In this document: positions 1-6,609 of the stretch, in pieces
How the letters are laid out: each line of letters opens with the position of its first letter
How positions within the stretch are numbered: position 1 is the first letter of the stretch
DNA from: a bacterium
GTDB lineage: Bacteria; Pseudomonadota; Alphaproteobacteria; Rs-D84
Assembly (NCBI GenBank): GCA_014802705.1
Contig: JAAVBR010000003.1
Coordinates: forward strand, 1-22,877
Reading direction: 5' to 3'
Length of the DNA stretch: 22,877 nt
The notes under the pieces: model-generated
What the model was told of the DNA's origin: nothing
Database searches by the model: none
The model's input: only the letters and a program-made list of their open reading frames with translations
Position numbers and translations under genes: made by a program

Positions 1-18
1 GAACGGGGGATTTTTTTT
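1..18 (+). terminator. 3' half of a rho-independent terminator cut by the window edge
   Basis: The window opens with GAACGGGGGA followed by a run of eight T. This matches the right arm and tail of the complete terminator at 367-395, so it is probably the end of a plus-strand gene lying to the left. The left arm is outside the window. Confidence 0.45.
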
Positions 19-63
19 AAGTCTGATTTCTGAATGCTGATTTCTGATTTATCAAAGACCACC

Positions 64-130
64 CCGGCCTGCGGCCACCCCTCCACCGGAGGGGAACTTT
101 AAGCACCGTCATCCCCGCGTAGGCGGGGAT
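64..130. repeat. Cluster of short palindromes (REP-like)
   Basis: Two adjacent hairpins are visible. CCCCTCC/GGAGGGG (78-84 with 88-94) has a 3-nt loop. ATCCCCGC/GCGGGGAT (111-118 with 123-130) has a 4-nt loop. The second has the form of the common dispersed element 'GTCATCCCCGC...GCGGGGATCC' found in many proteobacterial intergenic regions. No reading frame here looks coding. Confidence 0.55.
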
Positions 131-173
131 CCATTGTGATCTGGTGTGTTCTAAACTTGGCTCTAAAGACCCC

Positions 174-327
174 TTGTCATCGCGAGGGCGGCGGCAGAGC
201 AACGCGGGGCCGGTGCCCGTGGCGATCCAGTCAATAAAAAAAAGATATATATCCTTATTATTCACTGGCTTGCCACGCATCACGTGCCATTGTTCACACA
301 ATGGACACGCGGTGCTCGCAATGACAA
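174..327. repeat. MITE-like dispersed element with terminal inverted repeats
   Basis: The element is bounded by TTGTCATCGCGAG (174-186) and CTCGCAATGACAA (315-327), a 13-bp terminal inverted repeat with one mismatch. Inside it a second inverted pair (GTGGC...CCAGT with ACTGG...GCCAC) surrounds an A/T-rich core of about 30 bp. It resembles the widespread alphaproteobacterial repeat whose arms read 'TGTCATTGCGAG...CTCGCAATGACA'. There is no transposase, so if mobile it would depend on another element. Bases 328-366 hold nothing recognisable. Confidence 0.6.
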
Positions 328-366
328 GGGTGCTTATGTGGGCTTTATAATTTATAACTTATAACT

Positions 367-395
367 AAAAAAAATCCCCCGTTCGGGGGATTTTC
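367..395 (-). terminator. Rho-independent terminator downstream of ssb
   Basis: A stem of AAATCCCCC/GGGGGATTT with loop GAAC is followed on the minus strand by eight T. It lies about 90 nt past the ssb stop codon and is the only terminator on that side. The same stem sequence appears at the left window edge. Confidence 0.85.
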
Positions 396-484
396 TTAGA
401 ACGGAATGTCGCTGCACATTGTTTCACAATGCTTCGCGGAACCTGCGGACAGACGTCCTTGGTTTCGTCTTCGCCGCCATTCCC

Positions 485-949
485 TTAAAAGGGAATATCG
501 TCACCGATATCCGACACGGAGATTTCTTCGCGCGGGGCCGCGGGTGCCGCCGGGGCCGCACCGCCAAAATCACCGCCCGACATACCGTCCAGGCTTTTGG
601 CACCGCCCAGAATTGCCATCTGGCCCGAAAACGGGTTCAGCACCACTTCGGTCGTGTACACATCCACGCCCTGTTGATTCTGCCATTTGCGCGTGCGCAG
701 GGACCCTTCGATATACAGTTTGGTCCCCTTTTGCAGCATGCGTTCGGCCACATCCACCAAATTGGGGTTAAAAACCACCACGCGGTGCCATTCGGTTTGT
801 TCCTTTTGTTCACCGGTTTGGCGATCGCGCCAACGGTCAGACGTCGCCAACGAAAAACTGACAACCTTTTGCCCGCTTTGCATGGTGCGCACCTGGGGAT
901 CTTGGCCGATATTACCGACCAGAATTACTTTGTTAATGCTGCTTGCCAT
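485..949 (-). CDS. ssb: Single-stranded DNA-binding protein
   Basis: This 154-residue protein would bind ssDNA as a tetramer and recruit replication and repair partners. The OB fold occupies about residues 4-106 (INKVILVGNIG, then WHRVVVF and KLYIEGSLRTRKW). A Gly/Ala/Pro linker follows, and the acidic tip ends GDDIPF, the classical SSB interaction tip. Two ATGs stand in tandem (952 and 949). The sequence AAAGGAAG gives the better spacing to the ATG at 949, and the protein then begins MASSINKV as in relatives. The gene is divergent from rho with about 175 nt between starts. Oddity: a second DIPF-stop occurs downstream in the -1 frame, directly before the terminator (see findings). Confidence 0.97.
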   Translation of the reverse strand: MASSINKVILVGNIGQDPQVRTMQSGQKVVSFSLATSDRWRDRQTGEQKEQTEWHRVVVFNPNLVDVAERMLQKGTKLYIEGSLRTRKWQNQQGVDVYTTEVVLNPFSGQMAILGGAKSLDGMSGGDFGGAAPAAPAAPREEISVSDIGDDIPF

Positions 950-1041
950 CATAACTTCCTTTGTTATATCTGTCTTGATTTGACCAGTTCTGGCGCCAAA
1001 AAGCAAGGAAAAAACATCCCACGAGATATTGGGCTAAAAAC

Positions 1042-1070
1042 TTGACTTTTTGGGCGAAATGGGTTATAAT
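1042..1070 (+). promoter_or_regulatory. Sigma-70 promoter of rho
   Basis: TTGACT (1042-1047), a 17-nt spacer and a perfect TATAAT (1065-1070). The predicted transcript would carry a leader of about 47 nt before the rho ATG, with AAAAGGAT as ribosome-binding site. Confidence 0.85.
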
Positions 1071-1123
1071 AAGCCCATCAATCGGACCGCGGTTCGTCGG
1101 TCATTCTTCCAAAAGGATTATTT

Positions 1124-2392
1124 ATGCACGTCAATGAATTAAAGGCAAAATCGCCGCAACAACTGTTGAAAATGGCCGAAGACATGGGGATCGAAAATCC
1201 GTCCCAGTTGAATGTTCAGCAATTGCGCTTTGTGGTGCTGCGCGCGCATGCCGCGGATAAAAAAACGACCCTGATCGGGGATGGGGTGCTGGAACGCATG
1301 GCCGATGGATTCGGATTTCTGCGCGCACCGGAAAGCAATTACCTGGCCGGGCCCGATGATCTGTACGTGTCGCCGGCGCTGATTAAAAAGTACGGTTTGA
1401 AAACCGGGGATTATGTCGAAGGCCAAATTCAGGCCCCCCAGAACGAATCCGAACGGTATTTCGCACTGGAAACCATCGAACGGGTAAACGGCGACACGCC
1501 GGAAAAATTGCGCCATCGTGTGTCGTTTGACGATATGACGCCGCTGTACCCGGATGAACAGTTAAAGATGGAGGTCCCCGACGACAAAGACAAGGGCCGC
1601 AATCTGTCCGCGCGCGTGATCGACCTGATTGCGCCGACCGGCAAAGGCCAACGCAGTCTGATCGTCGCCCCGCCGCGAACCGGGAAAACCGTGATGCTGC
1701 AAAACATTGCACATTCCATCGCGACGAATTATCCGGATGTGAAACTGATCGTGTTACTGATCGACGAACGTCCCGAAGAAGTGACCGATATGCAGCGCAG
1801 CGTCAAGGGCGAAGTGATATCCAGCACGTTCGACGAACCCGCCGCGCGCCATATCCAGGTGGCCGAAATGGTCATCGAAAAGGCCAAGCGTCTGGTCGAA
1901 GCGGGCCAGGATGTCGTCATCTTGTTGGATTCCATCACGCGTTTGGGTCGCGCGTACAACACATGCGTCCCATCCAGCGGCAAGGTTTTAACCGGTGGTG
2001 TCGACGCGTACGCCCTGCAACGGCCCAAGCGCTTTTTCGGCGCCGCCCGTAATATCGAAGGCGGCGGGTCGCTTACCATCATCGCGACGGCCTTGGTCGA
2101 CACCGGGTCCAAGATGGACGAAGTGATTTTCGAAGAATTTAAAGGCACCGGGAACAGCGAAATTATCCTGGATCGCAAGTTGTCGGATAAACGCGTCTAT
2201 CCGGCGATTGACATTACCAAATCCGGCACGCGCAAAGAAGATCTGTTGGTGGGCAAAGACACGTTGTCCAAGATGTATGTCTTGCGCCGCATCATCAATC
2301 CGATGGGCACGCTAGAGGCGATGGAGTTCCTGTTGGATAAACTGCGCACCACAAAAACCAATGCCGATTTCTTTGCGGCCATGAATGGTTAA
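1124..2392 (+). CDS. rho: Transcription termination factor Rho
   Basis: Rho is the homohexameric RNA-dependent ATPase and helicase that ends transcription of untranslated RNA. At 422 residues it has the standard length. The N-terminal helical domain (1-45) is followed by the cold-shock-type RNA-binding domain (ADGFGFLR, 60-67; YVSPALIKKYGL, 81-92). The Walker A loop is APPRTGKT (182-189). The catalytic Glu is in LLIDERPEEV (E215), Walker B is VVILLDS (264-270), the Q-loop region is VDAYALQRPKRFFGAARN (293-310) and the arginine finger region is SGTRKEDL (R370). The start is supported by AAAAGGAT upstream. The gene has its own promoter and terminator and appears monocistronic, though two small genes begin 44 nt after its stop. 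Confidence 0.99.
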   Translation: MHVNELKAKSPQQLLKMAEDMGIENPSQLNVQQLRFVVLRAHAADKKTTLIGDGVLERMADGFGFLRAPESNYLAGPDDLYVSPALIKKYGLKTGDYVEGQIQAPQNESERYFALETIERVNGDTPEKLRHRVSFDDMTPLYPDEQLKMEVPDDKDKGRNLSARVIDLIAPTGKGQRSLIVAPPRTGKTVMLQNIAHSIATNYPDVKLIVLLIDERPEEVTDMQRSVKGEVISSTFDEPAARHIQVAEMVIEKAKRLVEAGQDVVILLDSITRLGRAYNTCVPSSGKVLTGGVDAYALQRPKRFFGAARNIEGGGSLTIIATALVDTGSKMDEVIFEEFKGTGNSEIILDRKLSDKRVYPAIDITKSGTRKEDLLVGKDTLSKMYVLRRIINPMGTLEAMEFLLDKLRTTKTNADFFAAMNG

Positions 2393-2395
2393 ACG

Positions 2396-2421
2396 AACGC
2401 CCCGAACGGGGCGTTTTTTTT
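2396..2421 (+). terminator. Terminator of rho
   Basis: AACGCCCC/GGGGCGTT with loop GAAC, followed by a run of T. It leaves only 15 nt before the next start codon, so the downstream pair must be transcribed by read-through or from a promoter inside rho. Confidence 0.9.
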
Positions 2422-2436
2422 ATCGGGGGATTTCAA

Positions 2437-2670
2437 ATGAAAATGCTTTATGTGTACGCCGCCGGAATTCTGGCGGCGTCTGTCGCGACGGCGGGCGTCA
2501 TCGGGGCACGCGCCGGGGCGGCAAAATGTCACGCGCAACATGCCCGGGATGCGGCGGCGGCATACACCCAAATGATTAAAATACAGGGGAATATTCATGA
2601 AAAAGTATTACGTACTGCCACTGATGATATTCGGCGCATCCTGCGCGAAAAATACACCATTGCCGATTGA
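2437..2670 (+). CDS. Rz-like inner-membrane spanin subunit (putative)
   Basis: This 77-residue protein has an N-terminal hydrophobic segment (about residues 4-22), a single Cys in GAAKCHAQ and a charged, helical C-terminal half ending DDIRRILREKYTIAD. That is the plan of phage i-spanins (Rz): one membrane anchor plus a periplasmic helix. GGGGGA stands 6 nt before the ATG. The strongest support is context: a second small gene with a lipobox begins inside it in the +1 frame, the layout of the phage lambda Rz/Rz1 pair. No holin, endolysin or other phage gene lies nearby, so this would be a domesticated or orphan pair. Assignment rests on architecture and partial motif resemblance; no alignment was run. 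Alternative: a conserved small membrane protein of unknown role. Confidence 0.6.
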   Translation: MKMLYVYAAGILAASVATAGVIGARAGAAKCHAQHARDAAAAYTQMIKIQGNIHEKVLRTATDDIRRILREKYTIAD

Positions 2671-2797
2671 TGTCTGTCGGCCGATCTGCACGCCGATATA
2701 CGGGCGCGCCACCGATTGGGACACAATCAGTGATGATTTGGCGCGCCAGATTTGGGCCCATAACCAGATGTGCGAAACACTGCCCTATTCCAAATGA
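2597..2797 (+). CDS. Rz1-like outer-membrane spanin lipoprotein (putative)
   Basis: This 66-residue lipoprotein starts 74 nt inside the preceding gene, in its +1 frame, with AGGGGA 6 nt before the ATG. The signal peptide ends in a lipobox (IFGASC, Cys16). The mature part is Pro/Cys-containing (LPIDVCRPICTPIY) and ends with SDDLARQIWAHNQMC, which resembles the C-terminal part of phage o-spanins as I know them. In the spanin model the i- and o-subunits join across the periplasm and fuse the two membranes at lysis. Its last 13 nt overlap the 3' end of the convergent cysteine-rich gene. Function is inferred from layout. Confidence 0.6.
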   Translation: MKKYYVLPLMIFGASCAKNTPLPIDVCRPICTPIYGRATDWDTISDDLARQIWAHNQMCETLPYSK

Positions 2798-4200
2798 TAT
2801 GTGGTGCCCTGTACGGTGATATTAAGGCCCGTACCCCGACCCGGCATCAGGTTTCCGTAACAGATCCCACCATGCGCCTGCACCGCCAGGGCCGGCGATG
2901 ACGGCCGCGCCCCGAACAGCGGCACCACCCCATCCCCGGCATGCAACGTCGTGACGCCGGTGGCACACAGGGGCTGACACGTGTCCCCGACGCGCCCATA
3001 CCCATCGTCACAGGCCCACGGGCAATTACTTTCCACCGCATACATCACGGACGGTGTACTGTATGACGTATAATGCGCATGCGCGGGGCCATTGTCACAT
3101 GGGCTGCACGCCGTGTACCATTCACCCCAACCTAAGGAATTATCGGCATAATATCCTGGTCGGCATTCATAATAATATGTATACGTTGGACCACTTGGAC
3201 CCACAGAACAAACGGCTTGTTGTTCATAGTTCGTCCGTGTTTCGTCATTAAAAAACCATTCACAGATGCAATCTGTACTTTTAACGCCATGTTTATTGCG
3301 GTCACCCCAGTTCCCATTGGCCAAGGTTGTAATTCGTCCCGGCGCCGGTGCCCCCGCTGGCAACGTTGCTGCGCATGTCGCGCGATGCGCACCCCCGGTA
3401 CAGTAATTTCCGGCGCCACAATCGGCACAAGATGTGTCGCCGTTCGCGCTGCTGCCATAATAACCGGGATCGCATGAAAATGACAGCGTACATGTGGTGG
3501 CCGCCGCACTGCATGCGGCGCCATAATATTCAATACCGCTGTTGGACGTGTTGCCATGCGTGCACGATGCATTTTCCGGACAAGTCTGTTGCGTACACGC
3601 ACGCGTGCAGGCCCGATAACATTTATTGAGTCCAGTTGATCCCTCGTCTGACGTATATCCATCGGGGCATTTATACCGATCGCCATATTCGGCATACTTT
3701 GGGTTATAAATCCCGGTCGGACAGAAATATCCCGCCGGACATACATATTGGTTGGTATCGCACCAATAACCTGCGGGACACGCTTGACAGGATTGGCTGT
3801 TATTATCCTTGTAATAGCCCCAATGGCATGCATTGGAAACGGCATCCGGATGACATTCACCCCACGTATTGCCCGTATAGTACGACAACCCGTGTGCAAT
3901 GCTGGTATTATTACACGTCTTATAACACGCCGAATAATCCCAGGTGCTGCCATTCCATGCGATTGTGCCGCCCGTCGCGTCACTCAGATTGCCCGCACAC
4001 GGCTTGTCCGCGTGGCATTCGGGCGTTTGATTGTCCGCACAGGTACACCCATCGGGACACTTGGTACAGGCATTTCCGGGACCGGTGCCCCCGGTCAAAT
4101 AATATCCGGCATTGCATGATGTGTATTGCTTGCTGCTGGGACATGTATAGCCGGCCCCATGCGCCGCCCCCACCCAAAAACCAACGTTTGGATTCGGCAT
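2785..4200 (-). CDS. Cysteine-rich repeat surface protein, apparently lacking its N-terminus
   Basis: The protein has 471 residues with dozens of Cys in irregular repeats of the type CPAGYWC, CPDGYTS, CDPGYYG, CRPGYYA, similar to GCC2/GCC3 and EGF-like modules of extracellular proteins. The C-terminal part (ICYGNLMPGRGTG... NITVQGTTYH) is Cys-poor and may be a separate terminal domain. Such disulfide-rich proteins need export, yet the frame opens directly at ATG 4200 (MPNPNVGF) with no signal peptide. An in-frame TGA lies only 15 nt upstream, and there is no clear ribosome-binding site. The 5' end therefore looks truncated or frameshifted, and this may be a decaying gene. The remaining frame is long and intact. 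Role unknown; surface or adhesin-type is a guess. Confidence 0.75.
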   Translation of the reverse strand: MPNPNVGFWVGAAHGAGYTCPSSKQYTSCNAGYYLTGGTGPGNACTKCPDGCTCADNQTPECHADKPCAGNLSDATGGTIAWNGSTWDYSACYKTCNNTSIAHGLSYYTGNTWGECHPDAVSNACHWGYYKDNNSQSCQACPAGYWCDTNQYVCPAGYFCPTGIYNPKYAEYGDRYKCPDGYTSDEGSTGLNKCYRACTRACTQQTCPENASCTHGNTSNSGIEYYGAACSAAATTCTLSFSCDPGYYGSSANGDTSCADCGAGNYCTGGAHRATCAATLPAGAPAPGRITTLANGNWGDRNKHGVKSTDCICEWFFNDETRTNYEQQAVCSVGPSGPTYTYYYECRPGYYADNSLGWGEWYTACSPCDNGPAHAHYTSYSTPSVMYAVESNCPWACDDGYGRVGDTCQPLCATGVTTLHAGDGVVPLFGARPSSPALAVQAHGGICYGNLMPGRGTGLNITVQGTTYHLE

Positions 4201-4287
4201 AGGACAGAGGGATCAAAAGTGCGGATTTCTGGGATTTTTTTATTGGGAATTTTGTCGTATGCAAACGTTCCTTTGGATTAGGCATAG
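4187..4287 (-). repeat. Direct repeat around the start of the cysteine-rich gene
   Basis: The plus-strand sequence TTTGGATTCGGCATAG (4187-4202) recurs as TTTGGATTAGGCATAG (4272-4287), 85 bp away. On the minus strand both encode an ATG followed by Pro-Asn-Pro, but in different frames. The duplication sits exactly where the protein loses its expected signal peptide. Confidence 0.6.
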
Positions 4288-4342
4288 TGAAATTGCCCTC
4301 AACCCCACGGATTATAACCGATTGCGCCGATTTTTGCAATGA

Positions 4343-4382
4343 TAAAAATTCCCCCACCGGGCCCCTTTGTGGGCCCGGTGGG
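4343..4382 (-). terminator. Strong hairpin, terminator-like on the minus strand
   Basis: A 12-bp perfect stem CCCACCGGGCCC/GGGCCCGGTGGG (4353-4364 with 4371-4382) is followed on the minus strand by GGAATTTTTATC. No minus-strand gene lies to its right, so it may insulate the promoter at 4413 from antisense transcription. A smaller hairpin, GGGGC-AGC-GCCCC, follows at about 4384-4396. Confidence 0.5.
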
Positions 4383-4412
4383 AGGGGCAGCGCCCCATAA
4401 TCGACAATTATA

Positions 4413-4442
4413 TTGACATTTAATTATATTTGTACTATATTT
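4413..4442 (+). promoter_or_regulatory. Sigma-70-like promoter abutting a GTG start
   Basis: TTGACA (4413-4418), an 18-nt spacer and TATATT (4437-4442). Only 5 nt separate the -10 element from the GTG at 4448, so the transcript would begin at or within a base or two of the start codon. Confidence 0.6.
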
Positions 4443-4447
4443 GACCG

Positions 4448-5398
4448 GTGAAGAAAAAACGTCTGTCATCTTATGAAAAAGTACGCACGCCCCGCCCGGC
4501 GCATACGTCGTTGACGCATTTCCTGCGGCGGCGGTGGTATCGCACGCCGGATGCGTTGCGGCAAATCTTGAAATCATGTCACGTGTCGGCAGATGTTGGG
4601 GCATTGCCCCCGGAACTGCGCGGGATGATTGGGCCGCATATGGATGTACGCACGGCGACGGCGCGATTTCGCGCGGAATTATCAGATTTCTTGGTCAATT
4701 ACGGCGGAACCATACGCGCCACGTGGTCAGCCAAAGATCGGGTCTATGAATTGCCGGGGATGGTGGCGCTGTTCGGCATCACATGCCAAATTGAATGCCC
4801 GCGGGTCAGTGTCTATGGCGCATCACGTTGGGGTGGCCTGACGGCCCAGGTGTGCAAGATGACATTTCCGGCATTATCCACATCATACGCCTTTAAGATT
4901 TATCATCCGGCCTTTCATGATCATGCCGAAGATCACGGCGCGATGTTTGAAATTCCGACCGCGTTGGCGGCAACATACGCCGAACCCAAAGACAACAATC
5001 GCGTCTATATGGCGTCCCTGTGGGGCAATCCCTATATGCTGTCGGCCTGGGCCGGCGATGTCGAAGACGGCCAGATCCGCAAAAATCAGAACGAAATCTT
5101 TTTTATGTCCCATGACGAAGAACAACCGCGCAACTATCGCCAGGGGCGGCGTATTGATTATGGCGAAACATATCGGACACGCTATGGCGGGGCGTCGTGG
5201 CGGGCGCGTAAAATGTATCGGTCGCTGGTCGACCTGATGCGCCAGGGACACGTCATGGCCGCATGGCAATTAATAACCGCGGCGCAATACGCGGCCAAAA
5301 ACACAATCGCCCAACGGGATTGTCGTGACGCCATGGAAATTTTAAAGAATTTAAATCCGGGGTACGCCGCGCGGCTTTCTATTCGCTGTACGCGTTGA
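4448..5398 (+). CDS. Unknown 316-residue protein with kinase-like landmarks
   Basis: I do not recognise a family with certainty. The N-terminus is basic (KKKRLSSYEKVRTPRP) with no signal peptide or membrane segment. The middle contains TSYAFKIYHP (145-154), FEIPTALAA (167-175), RVYMASLWGNPYMLS (185-199) and GRRIDYGET (233-241). Spaced like this, the Lys in FKIYHP, the short 'VYMAS' segment and the IDYGE motif recall the beta-3 Lys, hinge and DFG-type metal site of protein-kinase-like folds. An obvious HxDxxxxN catalytic loop is missing, so an atypical kinase or pseudokinase is only a hypothesis. The start is a GTG with no ribosome-binding site, directly after a promoter. The 3' end overlaps the convergent secreted-protein gene by 20 nt. 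Confidence 0.8.
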   Translation: MKKKRLSSYEKVRTPRPAHTSLTHFLRRRWYRTPDALRQILKSCHVSADVGALPPELRGMIGPHMDVRTATARFRAELSDFLVNYGGTIRATWSAKDRVYELPGMVALFGITCQIECPRVSVYGASRWGGLTAQVCKMTFPALSTSYAFKIYHPAFHDHAEDHGAMFEIPTALAATYAEPKDNNRVYMASLWGNPYMLSAWAGDVEDGQIRKNQNEIFFMSHDEEQPRNYRQGRRIDYGETYRTRYGGASWRARKMYRSLVDLMRQGHVMAAWQLITAAQYAAKNTIAQRDCRDAMEILKNLNPGYAARLSIRCTR

Positions 5399-6395
5399 CC
5401 AAACTTTCCGCCGCATTTTTCAATTTTTGCAGGGACGCCTCGTACGTGGTGCAATCGCGGGCGATTTCGGATCGATACGCATCGCGCAGATTCGACGCCA
5501 TATATCCACAGTTCTGTAAATACTGTACACAATATTCATGCCCGGTAACAAAGGCGTTTTGACCACGCACGCGGCTGTCCATATCGGCCCAGTTGATATT
5601 TAATGCCTCGTCCAGGCTGGCCCAGGCGTTGGTGCCTGTGTATTTGCCGACGGTGTCCATCCAATACGCGTTCATTTCCGCATCGGTCCATTGATTGGTG
5701 GACCCCAGACTTAAAATCTGGCGGATCAGACTGTCAATCGCAGGCTGATACTGGGCGTCAATCTGGGCCAGACGCGCGCTGCAATAACACCGGTTGTATG
5801 CGGTGCCGGCACGCTGGCAATAATTATTCATGCATTGGGTATAATCGGCCAGACACCGGTCCGACGTGATAACCGTGCCCGTGGCGACATAGGTCCCCGT
5901 GGCGTTGCGCGCGATGGGGGTGACGGCCGATGCCGCATTATTGGTGCGCGCATTGCCGCGGGCCACCACTTTACGGCCGGTGGACGCGGCGGCCGTTGAA
6001 ACCGCACTGCGTGCCGCGGATGCGGCGTTACTGGCGCTGCGCACCGCCGATGTGGCGGCGGCACTGCTTTTTGGGGCGGTGGTGCCGGTGGTGGCGGATC
6101 GCGCCGCACTGCGCGGGACAACACGCCGCGCATTGGATAATGATTCTGTGCGGGTAATCACACTGATGGGGTTGCCCGATTGCGACGGCGTTACCCCGGG
6201 ATTCAGGGCCGTGCGCATTTGATTGTTCATATAGGGATACATGTAATTATAATTAAACGCCGCGGTGGTCCCCGACGCATTGGCCGCGCGCGCCGCGGAC
6301 ACCGGCGTCGCCGACGTGGTACGAACCGACGCCGCCATCGCCCCCCCGGTCATCATGACCCCCAGGATGCTAAAAAGAATCAATCCCTTGGACAT
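5379..6395 (-). CDS. Secreted Ser/Ala-rich protein with a C-terminal Cys domain
   Basis: This 338-residue protein begins with a clear signal peptide (SKGLILFSILGVMMTGGAMA, cleavage near residue 21). About residues 95-165 are low-complexity Ser/Ala/Arg/Thr, probably an extended linker. From about residue 178 a compact domain follows with paired cysteines (DRCLADYTQCMNNYC, then YNRCYCSARL, later HEYCVQYLQNCGY and RDCTTYE) and long helical stretches, suggesting a disulfide-stabilised periplasmic or surface domain. No known family is recognised. The upstream promoter appears to be TTGCAA-17-TATGCT, shared head-to-head with tRNA-Pro. No strong ribosome-binding site precedes the ATG. Confidence 0.85.
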   Translation of the reverse strand: MSKGLILFSILGVMMTGGAMAASVRTTSATPVSAARAANASGTTAAFNYNYMYPYMNNQMRTALNPGVTPSQSGNPISVITRTESLSNARRVVPRSAARSATTGTTAPKSSAAATSAVRSASNAASAARSAVSTAAASTGRKVVARGNARTNNAASAVTPIARNATGTYVATGTVITSDRCLADYTQCMNNYCQRAGTAYNRCYCSARLAQIDAQYQPAIDSLIRQILSLGSTNQWTDAEMNAYWMDTVGKYTGTNAWASLDEALNINWADMDSRVRGQNAFVTGHEYCVQYLQNCGYMASNLRDAYRSEIARDCTTYEASLQKLKNAAESLVNAYSE

Positions 6396-6430
6396 ACCAA
6401 TATCTTAGAAATTTTCACCCCCATCCCGCA

Positions 6431-6459
6431 AGCATAAAATCGCAGGATAGGATTTGCAA
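6431..6459 (-). promoter_or_regulatory. Promoter of the secreted Ser/Ala-rich protein gene
   Basis: On the minus strand TTGCAA (6459-6454), 17 nt, TATGCT (6436-6431). The -35 hexamer is self-complementary and is also the -35 of the plus-strand tRNA promoter. Confidence 0.45.
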
Positions 6460-6481
6460 TCGACAAAAAAATTGTTATAAT
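6454..6481 (+). promoter_or_regulatory. Promoter of tRNA-Pro
   Basis: TTGCAA (6454-6459), 16 nt, then a perfect TATAAT (6476-6481) with an extended TGT before it. The mature tRNA begins 9 nt after the -10 element. Confidence 0.75.
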
Positions 6482-6490
6482 CACGGGACA

Positions 6491-6567
6491 CGGGGCGTAG
6501 CTCAGTCTGGTAGAGTGCTTGCTTTGGGAGCAAGATGTCGCATGTTCGAATCATGTCGCCCCGACCA
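6491..6567 (+). tRNA. tRNA-Pro (anticodon UGG)
   Basis: A 77-nt cloverleaf with acceptor stem CGGGGCG/CGCCCCG, D-arm GCTCAGTCTGGTAGAGT, anticodon stem CTTGC/GCAAG around the loop TTTGGGA (anticodon TGG), and T-loop TTCGAAT. Discriminator A and CCA are encoded (6564-6567). UGG-Pro tRNA can read all four CCN codons with suitable modification. Confidence 0.97.
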
Positions 6568-6575
6568 TAAAATTC

Positions 6576-6598
6576 AAACCGCCCCATCGGGCGGTTTT
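6576..6598. terminator. Terminator after tRNA-Pro, possibly bidirectional
   Basis: AAACCGCCC/GGGCGGTTT with loop CATC and flanking TTTTAATTTT on one side and AATTTTAT on the other. It forms the centre of a larger quasi-palindrome in which the tRNA 3' end is mirrored at 6610-6631. Confidence 0.85.
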
Positions 6599-6609
6599 AA
6601 TTTTATGTT

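Noticed and set aside
485..490. Programmed -1 frameshift to extend SSB
   Set aside because: CCC TTT TAA is not a classical slippery site in this phase and no stimulatory structure is obvious; kept only as an alternative.
419..1045. Plus-strand 208-codon frame over ssb
   Set aside because: It is antisense to ssb, with no start signal or recognisable product.
3636..4202. Plus-strand frame over the cysteine-rich gene
   Set aside because: It is antisense to the repeat protein; its Tyr/His/Pro-rich composition arises from the complementary repeats.
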